This document shows, piece by piece, positions 1-6,956 of a stretch of 6,956 nt of DNA. How positions within the stretch are numbered: position 1 is the first letter of the stretch; every line of letters begins with the position of its first letter. The stretch is from positions 1-6,956 of the forward strand of contig JAUYMQ010000189.1 of NCBI GenBank assembly GCA_030698575.1, written 5' to 3'. This DNA comes from Deltaproteobacteria bacterium. Its GTDB lineage: Bacteria; JAUYMQ01. The notes beneath the pieces are model-generated. The model did not search any database and was not told the origin of the DNA. It was given only the letters and a program-made list of their open reading frames with translations. The translations under genes were made by a program, and so were the position numbers.

Positions 1-1759
<1,759 letters not shown>

Positions 1760-1769
1760 GGCGGTCTCC

Positions 1770-2528
1770 TCAGAGCGCCCAGTAGGTCAGGGTGTCGTGG
1801 AGGCCGGCGATGATAAAGATCGCCCCGGCCAGCCGCGTGAGCACGACGCCGGCCCGTCCGAGGGTCACGCGATCCAACCCGGGGGAGGCGCCCGAGGCAA
1901 GGATCCCACCCAGGAGGAGCACGGGCACGCTCGTGCCCACGGCGAAGAGCGCGGGGAAGGCGAAGCCCACTTGACTCTGGAGGCTCAAAGGCACGGTGAG
2001 CCCGAAGAAGAGCCAGAAAAGCGTGGGACAGAAGGCCACGGCGAAAGCCCCGCCCATGAGAAAGGCCCTGGCAAGGCCCGGGCGCGGCGCATAGGCCCCG
2101 AGCCGCGCCGCGAGACGGGCCCCGAACCCGCCTCGGAGCCGCCAGACGCCGAGGAGTGAGAACCCGATCAGCAGCAGCATCGGACCCAGGACCCTCCGGG
2201 TGATCAGCGCAAGGGGGATGGCCCCGCGCTGCAGCTCCGCTCCGAGCACGAGGGCCAGACCGCCGAGAACCGTGTAGATGAGGGCCTTGCCGACCATGAA
2301 TGCCCCGGCTTCGGCCATCGCCGTGCCCCGCGGCCCCCCGCGGGAGATGTAGGCCATTGCCGAGGCGTTGGTAGTGAGCTGGCACGGCGCCACCGCCCCG
2401 ACGAGGCCGAAGAGGAAGGGGCTCAGCAGCGGCAGCTCGAGGCGGGTGGACAGCTCGCCGAGCGGCCCGGCGAGCAACGCGCTGAGCCGGCTCAGCGTCA
2501 CATACCACTCCCGCAAGATGTCCACCAC
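1770..2528 (-). CDS. CcdA/DsbD-type membrane thiol-disulfide transporter
   Basis: A 252-residue polytopic membrane protein with about six hydrophobic segments and no thioredoxin domain. CcdA/DsbD-type proteins carry reducing equivalents across the membrane with one cysteine in each of two symmetric halves. Here those are C49 in APCQLTTNAS and C167 in AFCPTLFW, matching the proline-flanked cysteines of the family. Neighbouring ccmF, 10 nt downstream, supports a role in keeping apocytochrome or assembly-factor cysteines reduced; the same protein group is also annotated as TauE/SafE-like, and the true substrate is not visible. The start is one of two consecutive GTG codons (2528 or 2525), with a G-run (GAGGGGGGGG) just upstream as a poor but plausible ribosome site. 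It follows the Rieske gene by 51 nt. The family call is firm, the partner is inferred. Confidence 0.85.
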   Translation of the reverse strand: MVDILREWYVTLSRLSALLAGPLGELSTRLELPLLSPFLFGLVGAVAPCQLTTNASAMAYISRGGPRGTAMAEAGAFMVGKALIYTVLGGLALVLGAELQRGAIPLALITRRVLGPMLLLIGFSLLGVWRLRGGFGARLAARLGAYAPRPGLARAFLMGGAFAVAFCPTLFWLFFGLTVPLSLQSQVGFAFPALFAVGTSVPVLLLGGILASGASPGLDRVTLGRAGVVLTRLAGAIFIIAGLHDTLTYWAL

Positions 2529-2579
2529 GATCGCCCCCCCCTCAGCGCGCCCTGCGCGGGGCCACGCCCGCCGGCGCCG

Positions 2580-3047
2580 TCACGCCCGGGCGCTCCGGCT
2601 GACCACGACCTTGTCGCCGCGCACATTGACCGCGTACTCGTCCAGGGGGCGTGGCGGCGGCCCTGCGATGTTCTTGCCGGTGATGGGATCGTAATGGCCG
2701 TTGTGGCAGGCGCACCAGATATGCTGCAGGTCCTCCCGGTACTGGACCGTGCACTGGAGGTGGGTGCACACGGCCGTGAAGGCGTGGAGCTCCCCGGCGG
2801 GCGTCCGGACGAGGATCGCCGGCTGTTTGCCGAACTTGAACACGCGGCCGGTGTTCCACCTGACGTCTGCGGCTTTGACGTCCAGCGCCACGCTCTGGGC
2901 GCTGGACTCCTCGACGCGCGGCGGGATCAGGAACCGGGTCACCGGATAAAGCGCCGACATCATGAAGGCCCCGACCCCGGTGCCGAGAAGCCAGTTCAGG
3001 AGCGACCGGCGCTCGACCGGATCCCGCGAGAGCGTTCCCTGTGACAT
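2580..3047 (-). CDS. Rieske [2Fe-2S] protein, membrane-anchored
   Basis: A 155-residue Rieske protein, the type that takes electrons from quinol in cytochrome bc-type complexes. The N-terminus has a twin-arginine-like stretch (ERRSLLNWLL, residues 12-21) followed by one hydrophobic anchor to about residue 41, consistent with Tat export. Box I is CTHLQC (C94, H96, C99) and box II is CACH (C112, C114, H115). By family precedent C94, H96, C112 and H115 bind the cluster and C99-C114 form the disulfide. Box I has Gln in place of the usual Gly, and box II continues NGHYD rather than GSHYD, so the serine that hydrogen-bonds the cluster is Gly117 while Tyr119 is kept. The start is well set by AGGAGG at 3059-3054, 6 nt before the ATG. 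No cytochrome b or c1 gene is in the window; CcdA-like and CcmF follow. Confidence 0.96.
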   Translation of the reverse strand: MSQGTLSRDPVERRSLLNWLLGTGVGAFMMSALYPVTRFLIPPRVEESSAQSVALDVKAADVRWNTGRVFKFGKQPAILVRTPAGELHAFTAVCTHLQCTVQYREDLQHIWCACHNGHYDPITGKNIAGPPPRPLDEYAVNVRGDKVVVSRSARA

Positions 3048-3099
3048 GCCTCCCCTCCTGGGGCCGGCGCGGAGAGGCCGCGCTCATTCCGGCGGCGCA

Positions 3100-3130
3100 T
3101 GCTCCGACCCCGTCACAGGTTGACGGAGCA
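3100..3130 (-). repeat. Imperfect inverted repeat upstream of the Rieske gene
   Basis: TGCTCCG (3100-3106) is complemented by CGGAGCA (3124-3130), and inside it CCGTCA (3110-3115) is complemented by TGACGG (3121-3126) around a 5-nt loop. The two pairings compete for three bases. It lies about 50 nt before the Rieske start and would be in its 5' leader or at its promoter. It has no U-tract, so it is not a standard terminator. Function is unknown. Confidence 0.4.
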
Positions 3131-3257
3131 AGACCAGTGCCGGAGCCGGTGCCGCAGAAGTGGTTGATACGCATAGGGTCTTCGCTGGAGGTTCGGCCCG
3201 GAGCGCGGGGCCTCCTGACAGAGTGGCGAATGCGCCGGCGGGCCCACTGCCCCCCCC

Positions 3258-3270
3258 TGACATCCTGTCA
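3258..3270. promoter_or_regulatory. TGACA-TCC-TGTCA palindrome, possible operator
   Basis: A perfect 5-bp inverted repeat with a 3-bp spacer, about 210 bp before the Rieske start. A further TGACA lies at 3216-3220, 42 bp away, about four helical turns. One arm overlaps a consensus-like TTGACA on the minus strand (3271-3266). I do not recognise a named regulator for this site, and short palindromes also arise by chance. Confidence 0.25.
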
Positions 3271-3284
3271 ATCGGAGGTGAGAT

Positions 3285-3301
3285 GCGCCGGCCCCCGGCG
3301 C
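3285..3301 (-). terminator. GC-rich hairpin after the glutaredoxin-like gene (weak terminator candidate)
   Basis: GCGCCGG (3285-3291) pairs perfectly with CCGGCGC (3295-3301) around a 3-nt loop, 37 nt after the TAA of the glutaredoxin-like gene. No T-run follows on the minus strand, so it does not meet the usual intrinsic terminator pattern. It could pause polymerase, stabilise the 3' end or be incidental in GC-rich DNA. Confidence 0.35.
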
Positions 3302-3338
3302 CTGCTCCCGGGCGGGCAATCGGGCTCTCGCGGGCCTC

Positions 3339-3584
3339 TTACTCCCGCTCGCGCTCCAGGCGGCGGCGGAGGGTCGCCTCGTCCACGCGGAACTTGAAGG
3401 CGATCCGGCCATTGACCAGGACCAGCGGGATGCGCTCCGCGTAGTTGGCGTACAGGTCCGGCGTGGACTCGATGTCGATCTCACGGAGATCGAAGGGGGT
3501 GTCGCGGCGAACCTTCAGCAGCGCCGCCTTGACGTCGTCGCAGAGACAGCAGTCGCGCTTTCCATAGACCTCGACGCGGATCAC
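3339..3584 (-). CDS. Glutaredoxin-like protein (DUF836 type)
   Basis: A small thioredoxin-fold protein of 81 residues. The N-terminal strand (MIRVEVYGKRDC) leads into the active-site motif C12-C13-L14-C15 followed by a helix, and the conserved cis-proline site is RIPLV (Pro53). Such short proteins act in the cytoplasm as thiol-disulfide exchangers, though the partners of this group are poorly defined. There is no signal peptide. The extra cysteine inside the CxxC (CCLC) is visible but its role is not known. The start is a GTG 7 nt after the stop of the DUF1573 gene with no clear Shine-Dalgarno sequence, so expression probably depends on translational coupling to that gene; there is no earlier start in frame. 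It ends in TAA. Confidence 0.9.
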   Translation of the reverse strand: MIRVEVYGKRDCCLCDDVKAALLKVRRDTPFDLREIDIESTPDLYANYAERIPLVLVNGRIAFKFRVDEATLRRRLERERE

Positions 3585-3591
3585 GGGGATG

Positions 3592-4065
3592 TCAGCGCGG
3601 CCCCCAGTAGGAGCGCACGATCAGCCGGCGCTCCGGAGCGGCGGGATCGTTGGTCCGCAGCGGCGTGTGGAACTCGTGGGCTCCACCCATACCCGCGTGC
3701 ATCGTGAACTGCATCGACAGCGTCGTGGACCCGCCCGGCTTGATGGTCGTCTGCCCGACGACCGCCTCCGGCGGTCAGCAGCCCTGTACCGCCTTCACCC
3801 GCGGCACCTCGGCGATCTTGAGCGGGCCGTTCCCCGTGTTGGTCAGCGTGAAAACGACCCGGGCCGGCGCCTCGAACGGAAGGTCGCCGAGCTCCACGAC
3901 CTCCCGATCCACGACGAGACGCGGTGTCCCGCCGGAGGCGTCGGGGCCCGCGGACATCCACCAGAACGTCCCCGCTCCCAGGACGATGACAGCGAGAACG
4001 CCCATCACGGCCCACCTCCAGCGCCCACGGCGCGCCGGCGGCTCGACTCTCTTCCTCTTGCTCAT
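3592..4065 (-). CDS. DUF1573-type exported protein, probable selenoprotein (in-frame TGA = Sec97)
   Basis: Read through the TGA at 3777-3775 this gene encodes 157 residues. A basic N-terminus and hydrophobic segment (about residues 19-39) form a signal anchor, placing the rest outside the membrane. The Ig-like (ASH/HYDIN-like) DUF1573 domain follows, with the typical early strand FTLTNTGNGPLKI (about 72-84) and the late TNDP motif (about 138-141). Residues 95-99 read Gly-Cys-TGA-Pro-Pro. After the TGA the same frame runs 60 more codons, rich in G/C third positions, and supplies the second half of the domain, including TMHAGMGGAHEF. Without it the domain would be cut in half. Selenocysteine next to Cys96 is the best reading; a point error changing a Cys codon, or a recent pseudogene, are alternatives. 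The ATG has GAGGAG at 4075-4070 and overlaps the SHOCT stop (ATGA). No biochemical function is established for the family; a redox or metal-thiol role is inferred. Confidence 0.82.
3742..3766 (-). promoter_or_regulatory. SECIS-like hairpin downstream of the in-frame TGA
   Basis: On the transcript GGUCGUC (3763-3757) pairs perfectly with GACGACC (3751-3745) around the loop GGGCA (3756-3752); G-C and G-U pairs at 3766-3742 and 3765-3743 extend it past one mismatch. The loop begins 18 nt after the TGA. Bacterial SECIS elements are stem-loops inside the coding region just after the UGA, with a G at the start of a small apical loop, where SelB binds. The loop lacks the GU pair of E. coli fdhF. A competing hairpin starts within the TGA itself (3776-3760). 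Confidence 0.55.
3775..3777 (-). other. In-frame TGA, candidate selenocysteine codon
   Basis: TGA at codon 97 of the DUF1573 gene, preceded by TGC (Cys96) and followed by CCG CCG. The next base is C, a weak termination context also seen at known Sec codons. TGA is not reassigned in general here: the Rieske, CcdA-like, methyltransferase, SHOCT and polyferredoxin genes, and this gene itself, all end at TGA. Confidence 0.75.
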
Positions 4066-4367
4066 GGCTCTCCTCTCCCTGTGGGCCCCGTGGATCGCCA
4101 CTGGGCCTCGTTCTCGGCTGCCAGCAGGTCTCGTCTTCTCTCCTCGAACTCCTCCCGATCGATCTCCCCTCGCGCGTAGCGCGTCCTGAGAATCTCCAGG
4201 GCGCGGTCGCCGTCCTGCGGCGGCCGACGGGGCTGGCCCTGATCCCAGAGCCAGCGTACGCCGAGCACGGCCGCGACGATGACGACCACCCAGATGAGCA
4301 GCATGAGGAGCCCCCCGCCTCCCATCCCGACTCCTCCCCATCCCATCATGCCAGCGCCGGGCATCAT
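4062..4367 (-). CDS. Small membrane protein with C-terminal SHOCT domain
   Basis: A 101-residue protein. The N-terminus is rich in Met, Gly and Trp (MMPGAGMMGWGGVGMGGGG), one membrane helix spans about residues 20-41, and a short cytoplasmic SHOCT domain lies at about 56-82 (ALEILRTRYARGEIDREEF and following). SHOCT is a short helical domain thought to support oligomerisation; it does not define a function. Single-helix SHOCT proteins are common beside membrane and metal-related genes. The start at 4367 has AGGAGG at 4380-4375 with a 7-nt spacer; a second ATG follows directly. The stop overlaps the DUF1573 start by 4 nt (ATGA), implying coupled translation and perhaps stoichiometric production. 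The methionine-rich exposed N-terminus might bind Cu(I), which is only a guess from composition. Confidence 0.9.
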   Translation of the reverse strand: MMPGAGMMGWGGVGMGGGGLLMLLIWVVVIVAAVLGVRWLWDQGQPRRPPQDGDRALEILRTRYARGEIDREEFEERRRDLLAAENEAQWRSTGPTGRGEP

Positions 4368-4387
4368 GACGATCCCTCCTCATCCCT

Positions 4388-5011
4388 TCATCGCGCCACG
4401 ATCAGCTTGATCCAGTCGGAGAAGACGTTGCGCTCTTCCACTAGGATTAAGCCGGCCTCGCGGATGGTGTCCAGCGTGCGCCGGTTTACGTGCGGCCCCA
4501 TGACGCGGTTGACGATCGGATCCACGAGGTCGAACAGCCGCCCCAGCCACCCGCGGGGCCGCATGTGCTCGAGCAGGAGCACCTCGCCCCCGTTCTTGAG
4601 CACCCGCCGCACCTCCCGCAGGCCGCGGAGCGGATCCGGCACGCTGCAGAAGACGCAGGTGGCGATCACGGCGTCGAAGGCGCCATCCCTGAAGGCCAGA
4701 TCTTCCGCGTCCGTCACCACGAGGCGGCACGCGCCCTCTACACGTTCGGCCTTCTCGGCCGCGCGCGCGAGCATCCCCGGGCTCAGGTCGGACGCCACGA
4801 TGACGGGGCCCGCAGGGTAATGGGCGATGTTCCTCCCGGTCCCCGCGCCCACCTCGAGCACCCGTCCCTTCGGCACCCGCGCGAAGATCCACTCACGGGC
4901 CCGCTCGAAGCCGAGCATGCGCTCCATCGGCGCGGTCAGGCGATCGTAGAGCTGCGCCTTGCGGCTCCAGCGCCTGAGGGCGCGCCCCGTCCCCTCCGGA
5001 GATGTCGGCAT
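4388..5011 (-). CDS. Class I SAM-dependent methyltransferase (UbiE/PmtA-like)
   Basis: A 207-residue soluble protein with a complete Rossmann-type methyltransferase fold. Motif I, which binds S-adenosylmethionine, is VLEVGAGTGRN (51-61). The acidic residue after strand 2 is D75 in ASDLSP, D101 in TDAEDLAF lies near the adenine, and strand 4 is FDAVIATCVF (112-121) with LREVRRVLKNGGEVLLLEH (131-149) as post-motif region. The sequence resembles enzymes annotated as UbiE or phospholipid N-methyltransferase, but the acceptor cannot be told from sequence; quinone or lipid methylation would suit the membrane redox neighbours. The basic N-terminal region (ALRRWSRKAQLYDRLTAPMERM) is typical of this group. 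The ATG lies 8 nt after the CuA gene stop, with a G-run (TAGGGGGG) as ribosome site. Confidence 0.92.
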   Translation of the reverse strand: MPTSPEGTGRALRRWSRKAQLYDRLTAPMERMLGFERAREWIFARVPKGRVLEVGAGTGRNIAHYPAGPVIVASDLSPGMLARAAEKAERVEGACRLVVTDAEDLAFRDGAFDAVIATCVFCSVPDPLRGLREVRRVLKNGGEVLLLEHMRPRGWLGRLFDLVDPIVNRVMGPHVNRRTLDTIREAGLILVEERNVFSDWIKLIVAR

Positions 5012-5019
5012 CGTCCCCC

Positions 5020-5418
5020 CTACGGCTCCACCACCAGGGTCCCCATCAGCGCCATGTGCAGCGGGCTGCAGCGCACGCTGCAATAGAACGGGAACTCCCC
5101 GACCCGCTCCGCCGTGAACTCGACGACCTTCGTCGTCCCGGTCCTGATGGCTCCCACGTTCACCCCGAAGTGGAGGAGCTGGAAGCCGTGCGTCACGTCC
5201 TCGGCAAGGATCCTGAGCCGCACCGTCTGTCCCTGCTTGACGACGATCCGCGCGGGGCTCCAGCCTCCGTGCTCCACGGTCCGCGCCACCAGGAAGATCT
5301 CGCCCGACTCTGCGGGCCCGTTGCGCAGCGCCTGATACGAAAAGACCGCGGCGGGAACGCCGACCGTAATGGCCAGGACAATCACCAGGGCAAACCGCTC
5401 CGCGCTCTTCATCGCCAT
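5020..5418 (-). CDS. Membrane-anchored CuA-type cupredoxin (COX2/NosZ-like domain)
   Basis: A 132-residue protein with one N-terminal hydrophobic anchor (about residues 9-27) and a cupredoxin domain outside the membrane. It has the layout of the dinuclear CuA site of cytochrome oxidase subunit II and nitrous oxide reductase: H77 in DVTHGF, then C113-SVR-C117-SPL-H121. The axial ligand, normally Met three residues after the last His, is Leu124 here; Met122 and Met125 flank it. There are no subunit II transmembrane hairpins and no subunit I gene in the window, so it is not a normal oxidase subunit. The likely role is periplasmic electron transfer or copper handling. The ATG at 5418 shares one base with the polyferredoxin stop (TGATG); a second ATG at 5412 is possible. 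It closely resembles the CuA tail fused to the neighbouring upstream protein. Confidence 0.9.
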   Translation of the reverse strand: MAMKSAERFALVIVLAITVGVPAAVFSYQALRNGPAESGEIFLVARTVEHGGWSPARIVVKQGQTVRLRILAEDVTHGFQLLHFGVNVGAIRTGTTKVVEFTAERVGEFPFYCSVRCSPLHMALMGTLVVEP

Positions 5419-6956
5419 CACCCAAGGTACAGGGCCAGGAACGCCCACGCCAGGAGCCCCAGGAAGCCCGCGAGCGGCACGAGGCCGCGCCGAGCGGCCG
5501 CCGCCTCCCCCAGCGCGTCCCTGACGATCTCGCGGGCCGCACGGACCGAGCCCCAGAGCCCGGCCAGAAGCAGGCCGAGCTGGGCCCAGGGCAGAAGCCC
5601 CAGGGGCACCCATGTCCACGTGGTTTCGCGTGTCCCGAAAAGGTCCCAGCCCCAACCAAGCGGATCTGACAGGACCCGAGGGATATAGGAGAGGTTCGGA
5701 GCCACCACTGCCAGCGTGAAGGCCATCCATGCCGCCAGGCTCAGAGGGATCAGGGCGTACGCGTAGGCCACGAAGAGCTTCCCCAGCCGCAACGACGGCG
5801 CGCCCGCCAGCGCCCGCGACAGCCACGCCGCCAGGAGATGCAGGCCCGGAAGCACGACCAGGACCGCCCCGAGGAAGAGCCCCGAGTAGAACAGGAACTC
5901 GACGGGCCCTTCGAGGTTGGCCCACGACTTGATCCACCCCCACGGCCCGAGCTTGATCACCGAGTGGGCGAGCGCGGTCCCGAGGAGGAGTAGCGCGATC
6001 CACGCCTCGTCCGCCCGGGCGCCCCGGCTCACCCGCAGGTCCGCGCCGAAAGGCCTGAGGCTGAGGGCGAGATTGTCGTGGGGACAGGCCTTCAGGCACT
6101 CGGTGCACAGCAGACAGTAGGTGTTCCGCATGAGCCCGCTCCCGGGAAACTGGAAGGTCGGGCACGGGTAGCCGGCTCCCCCGCGGAAGCACGGCTTCTC
6201 CCGGCACGTCCGGCAGACCTCGAGGTCCCGCGGCCGCAGCTCGATGGGAGCCGCCAGCGCGTAGACACCGAGGAGGCCGCCCACCGGACAGAGGTAGCGA
6301 CAGAAGACCCGCCGCTCGAAGAGAAGGTGGGTGACGAGAGCGACCGCCGCGAGCCCGAGGAGCAACGCCGCCGTGACGATGGGGCGCGTCGTCACGACAA
6401 GTCCGAACAGGACGAGCACGAGAAGGCCGCCGAAGGCCGGCCAGAGGTTCCGGAGCGCCTTCGGCCAGGGCCACCCGAGGCCCCAGACGCGCTTCCTCCG
6501 CTCGACGATCGCGCCCCGCGCAAGCCACTCGCCGGGGGCCGGGAGCGGGCACATGGCGCACCAGGCCCGCCCTCCGAACGGGATCAGGACCAGCACGAGG
6601 AATCCCCACCACGCCAGCCAGACGAAGATCGTCGAGACGTTCAGAGCTCCGGTTGCCGTCCCGACCAGCCCGCCGAGGACGATGAGGGTGAAGACGAGCA
6701 GGTTCGGCGCGATGAGCGCGAACTGGAGGGGGCGCCGCGTGAGGAGCCAGCGGAGCGGGCGCCAGCGGAGCAGGTCGCGCCGCAAGCCCGGGCGCGCAAG
6801 GCCAGCCGAGGCGAGGAAGCCCACGACCACCACCAGGCCGCCCCCCCAGAGGGGCCAGCGGTTTGGCTGCACAATGATCTCGCCCACCATGAAGGGGTGG
6901 AGCGGGCCGCAGATGACGGAGCAGCGGTAGCGGATCTTCCCCGGCCGCCCGGTCTG
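5418..6956 (-). CDS. CuA cupredoxin-polyferredoxin membrane fusion (NapH/NosR-like; 5' end outside window)
   Basis: 512 residues are visible; the frame is open to the right edge, so the start is missing and the ATG at 6890 is internal. Residues 1-33 are the end of a cupredoxin domain with C12-SVI-C16-GPL-H20-PF-M23, a complete C-x3-C-x3-H-x2-M half of a CuA site. About nine or ten membrane segments follow. Between them are the NapH/NosR/CcoG-type motifs WCAMCP (C133, C136) and FCRYLCP (C219, C223), then a ferredoxin part with C248, C251, C256, C265 and a classical C-x2-C-x2-C-x3-CP (C281, C284, C287, C291). Such proteins move electrons between the quinone pool or cytoplasm and periplasmic reductases. 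NosR has a periplasmic FMN domain where this protein has CuA. Stop TGA overlaps the next start, indicating an operon. The electron acceptor is unknown. Confidence 0.92.
   Translation of the reverse strand, partial: QTGRPGKIRYRCSVICGPLHPFMVGEIIVQPNRWPLWGGGLVVVVGFLASAGLARPGLRRDLLRWRPLRWLLTRRPLQFALIAPNLLVFTLIVLGGLVGTATGALNVSTIFVWLAWWGFLVLVLIPFGGRAWCAMCPLPAPGEWLARGAIVERRKRVWGLGWPWPKALRNLWPAFGGLLVLVLFGLVVTTRPIVTAALLLGLAAVALVTHLLFERRVFCRYLCPVGGLLGVYALAAPIELRPRDLEVCRTCREKPCFRGGAGYPCPTFQFPGSGLMRNTYCLLCTECLKACPHDNLALSLRPFGADLRVSRGARADEAWIALLLLGTALAHSVIKLGPWGWIKSWANLEGPVEFLFYSGLFLGAVLVVLPGLHLLAAWLSRALAGAPSLRLGKLFVAYAYALIPLSLAAWMAFTLAVVAPNLSYIPRVLSDPLGWGWDLFGTRETTWTWVPLGLLPWAQLGLLLAGLWGSVRAAREIVRDALGEAAAARRGLVPLAGFLGLLAWAFLALYLG

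Larger units (their letters stand above)
3048..3338. other. Intergenic gap between glutaredoxin-like and Rieske genes
   Basis: This 291-bp stretch has no convincing gene on either strand; the open frames crossing it lack family resemblance and ribosome sites. It holds a GC hairpin shortly after the glutaredoxin stop (3285-3301), a 13-bp palindrome (3258-3270), a second TGACA half-site 42 bp away (3216-3220) and another inverted repeat (3100-3130). It is the only long gap in the window, so it is the likely place for a transcription boundary and for the promoter of the Rieske, CcdA-like and ccmF genes. TTGACA occurs on the minus strand at 3271-3266, but no good -10 element follows at 16-18 bp, so no promoter is called. 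Confidence 0.6.

Noticed and set aside
2542-3174. A 210-codon minus-strand frame starting in the gap before the Rieske gene.
   Set aside because: No ribosome site or family resemblance, and it overlaps the Rieske gene in a different frame.
3243-3271. Sigma70-type promoter with TTGACA at 3271-3266.
   Set aside because: No acceptable -10 hexamer at normal spacing; the candidate is AGTGGG.
3581-4015. Frameshift explanation for the DUF1573 gene using the other minus-strand frame here.
   Set aside because: That frame has no DUF1573-like sequence; the recognisable second half is in the original frame, so no shift is needed.
3775-4383. Open frame ending at the TGA, taken as a complete short gene.
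   Set aside because: Its N-terminal part before 4065 overlaps the SHOCT gene in another frame, and it stops in the middle of the DUF1573 domain; the domain continues in the same frame beyond the TGA.
5020-6612. A 530-residue protein with the CuA domain at its C-terminus.
   Set aside because: The part before 5418 overlaps the polyferredoxin gene and is a shadow; the CuA protein has its own start and membrane anchor at 5418.

Overview
The window is GC-rich (about two thirds G+C by eye) and every supportable gene lies on the minus strand, so it reads as one long, tightly packed gene set transcribed from right to left. Coding density, Shine-Dalgarno spacing and strong G/C third positions indicate a high-GC bacterium with an energized inner membrane, c-type cytochromes made by System I, and copper and iron-sulfur electron carriers. 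Sequence alone does not fix the taxon. Uncultured high-GC lineages such as Ca. Rokubacteria or NC10 would fit, but that is a guess.

Layout in transcription order. (1) 6956-5418: the 3' part of a membrane protein that joins the end of a CuA-type cupredoxin domain to a NapH/NosR-like membrane polyferredoxin. (2) 5418-5020: a second, free-standing, membrane-anchored CuA-type cupredoxin. (3) 5011-4388: a class I SAM-dependent methyltransferase. (4) 4367-4062: a small membrane protein with a SHOCT domain. (5) 4065-3592: a DUF1573-type exported protein interrupted by an in-frame TGA directly after a cysteine (Gly-Cys-TGA-Pro-Pro), here called a probable selenoprotein. (6) 3584-3339: a glutaredoxin-like protein. 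A 291-bp gap (3338-3048) holds hairpins and a short palindrome. Then (7) 3047-2580: a Rieske 2Fe-2S protein. (8) 2528-1770: a CcdA/DsbD-type membrane thiol transporter. (9) 1759-1: CcmF, the haem lyase subunit of cytochrome c maturation, cut by the left window edge.

The genes share a theme of electron transfer and thiol/metal chemistry on the outer face of the cytoplasmic membrane. The polyferredoxin and CuA proteins look like a redox chain. The Rieske protein is a separate membrane-anchored carrier. CcdA-like and CcmF serve cytochrome c assembly, for which periplasmic cysteines must be kept reduced. The glutaredoxin-like protein and the DUF1573 protein sit between these groups.

The most notable observation is the DUF1573 gene. 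After the TGA the same frame stays open for 60 codons with normal codon bias and recognisable family sequence. A 7-bp hairpin with a G-starting loop sits 18 nt past the TGA, which suits a bacterial SECIS element. The second is the pair of adjacent CuA-like domains, one fused to a polyferredoxin and one whose axial methionine position is leucine.
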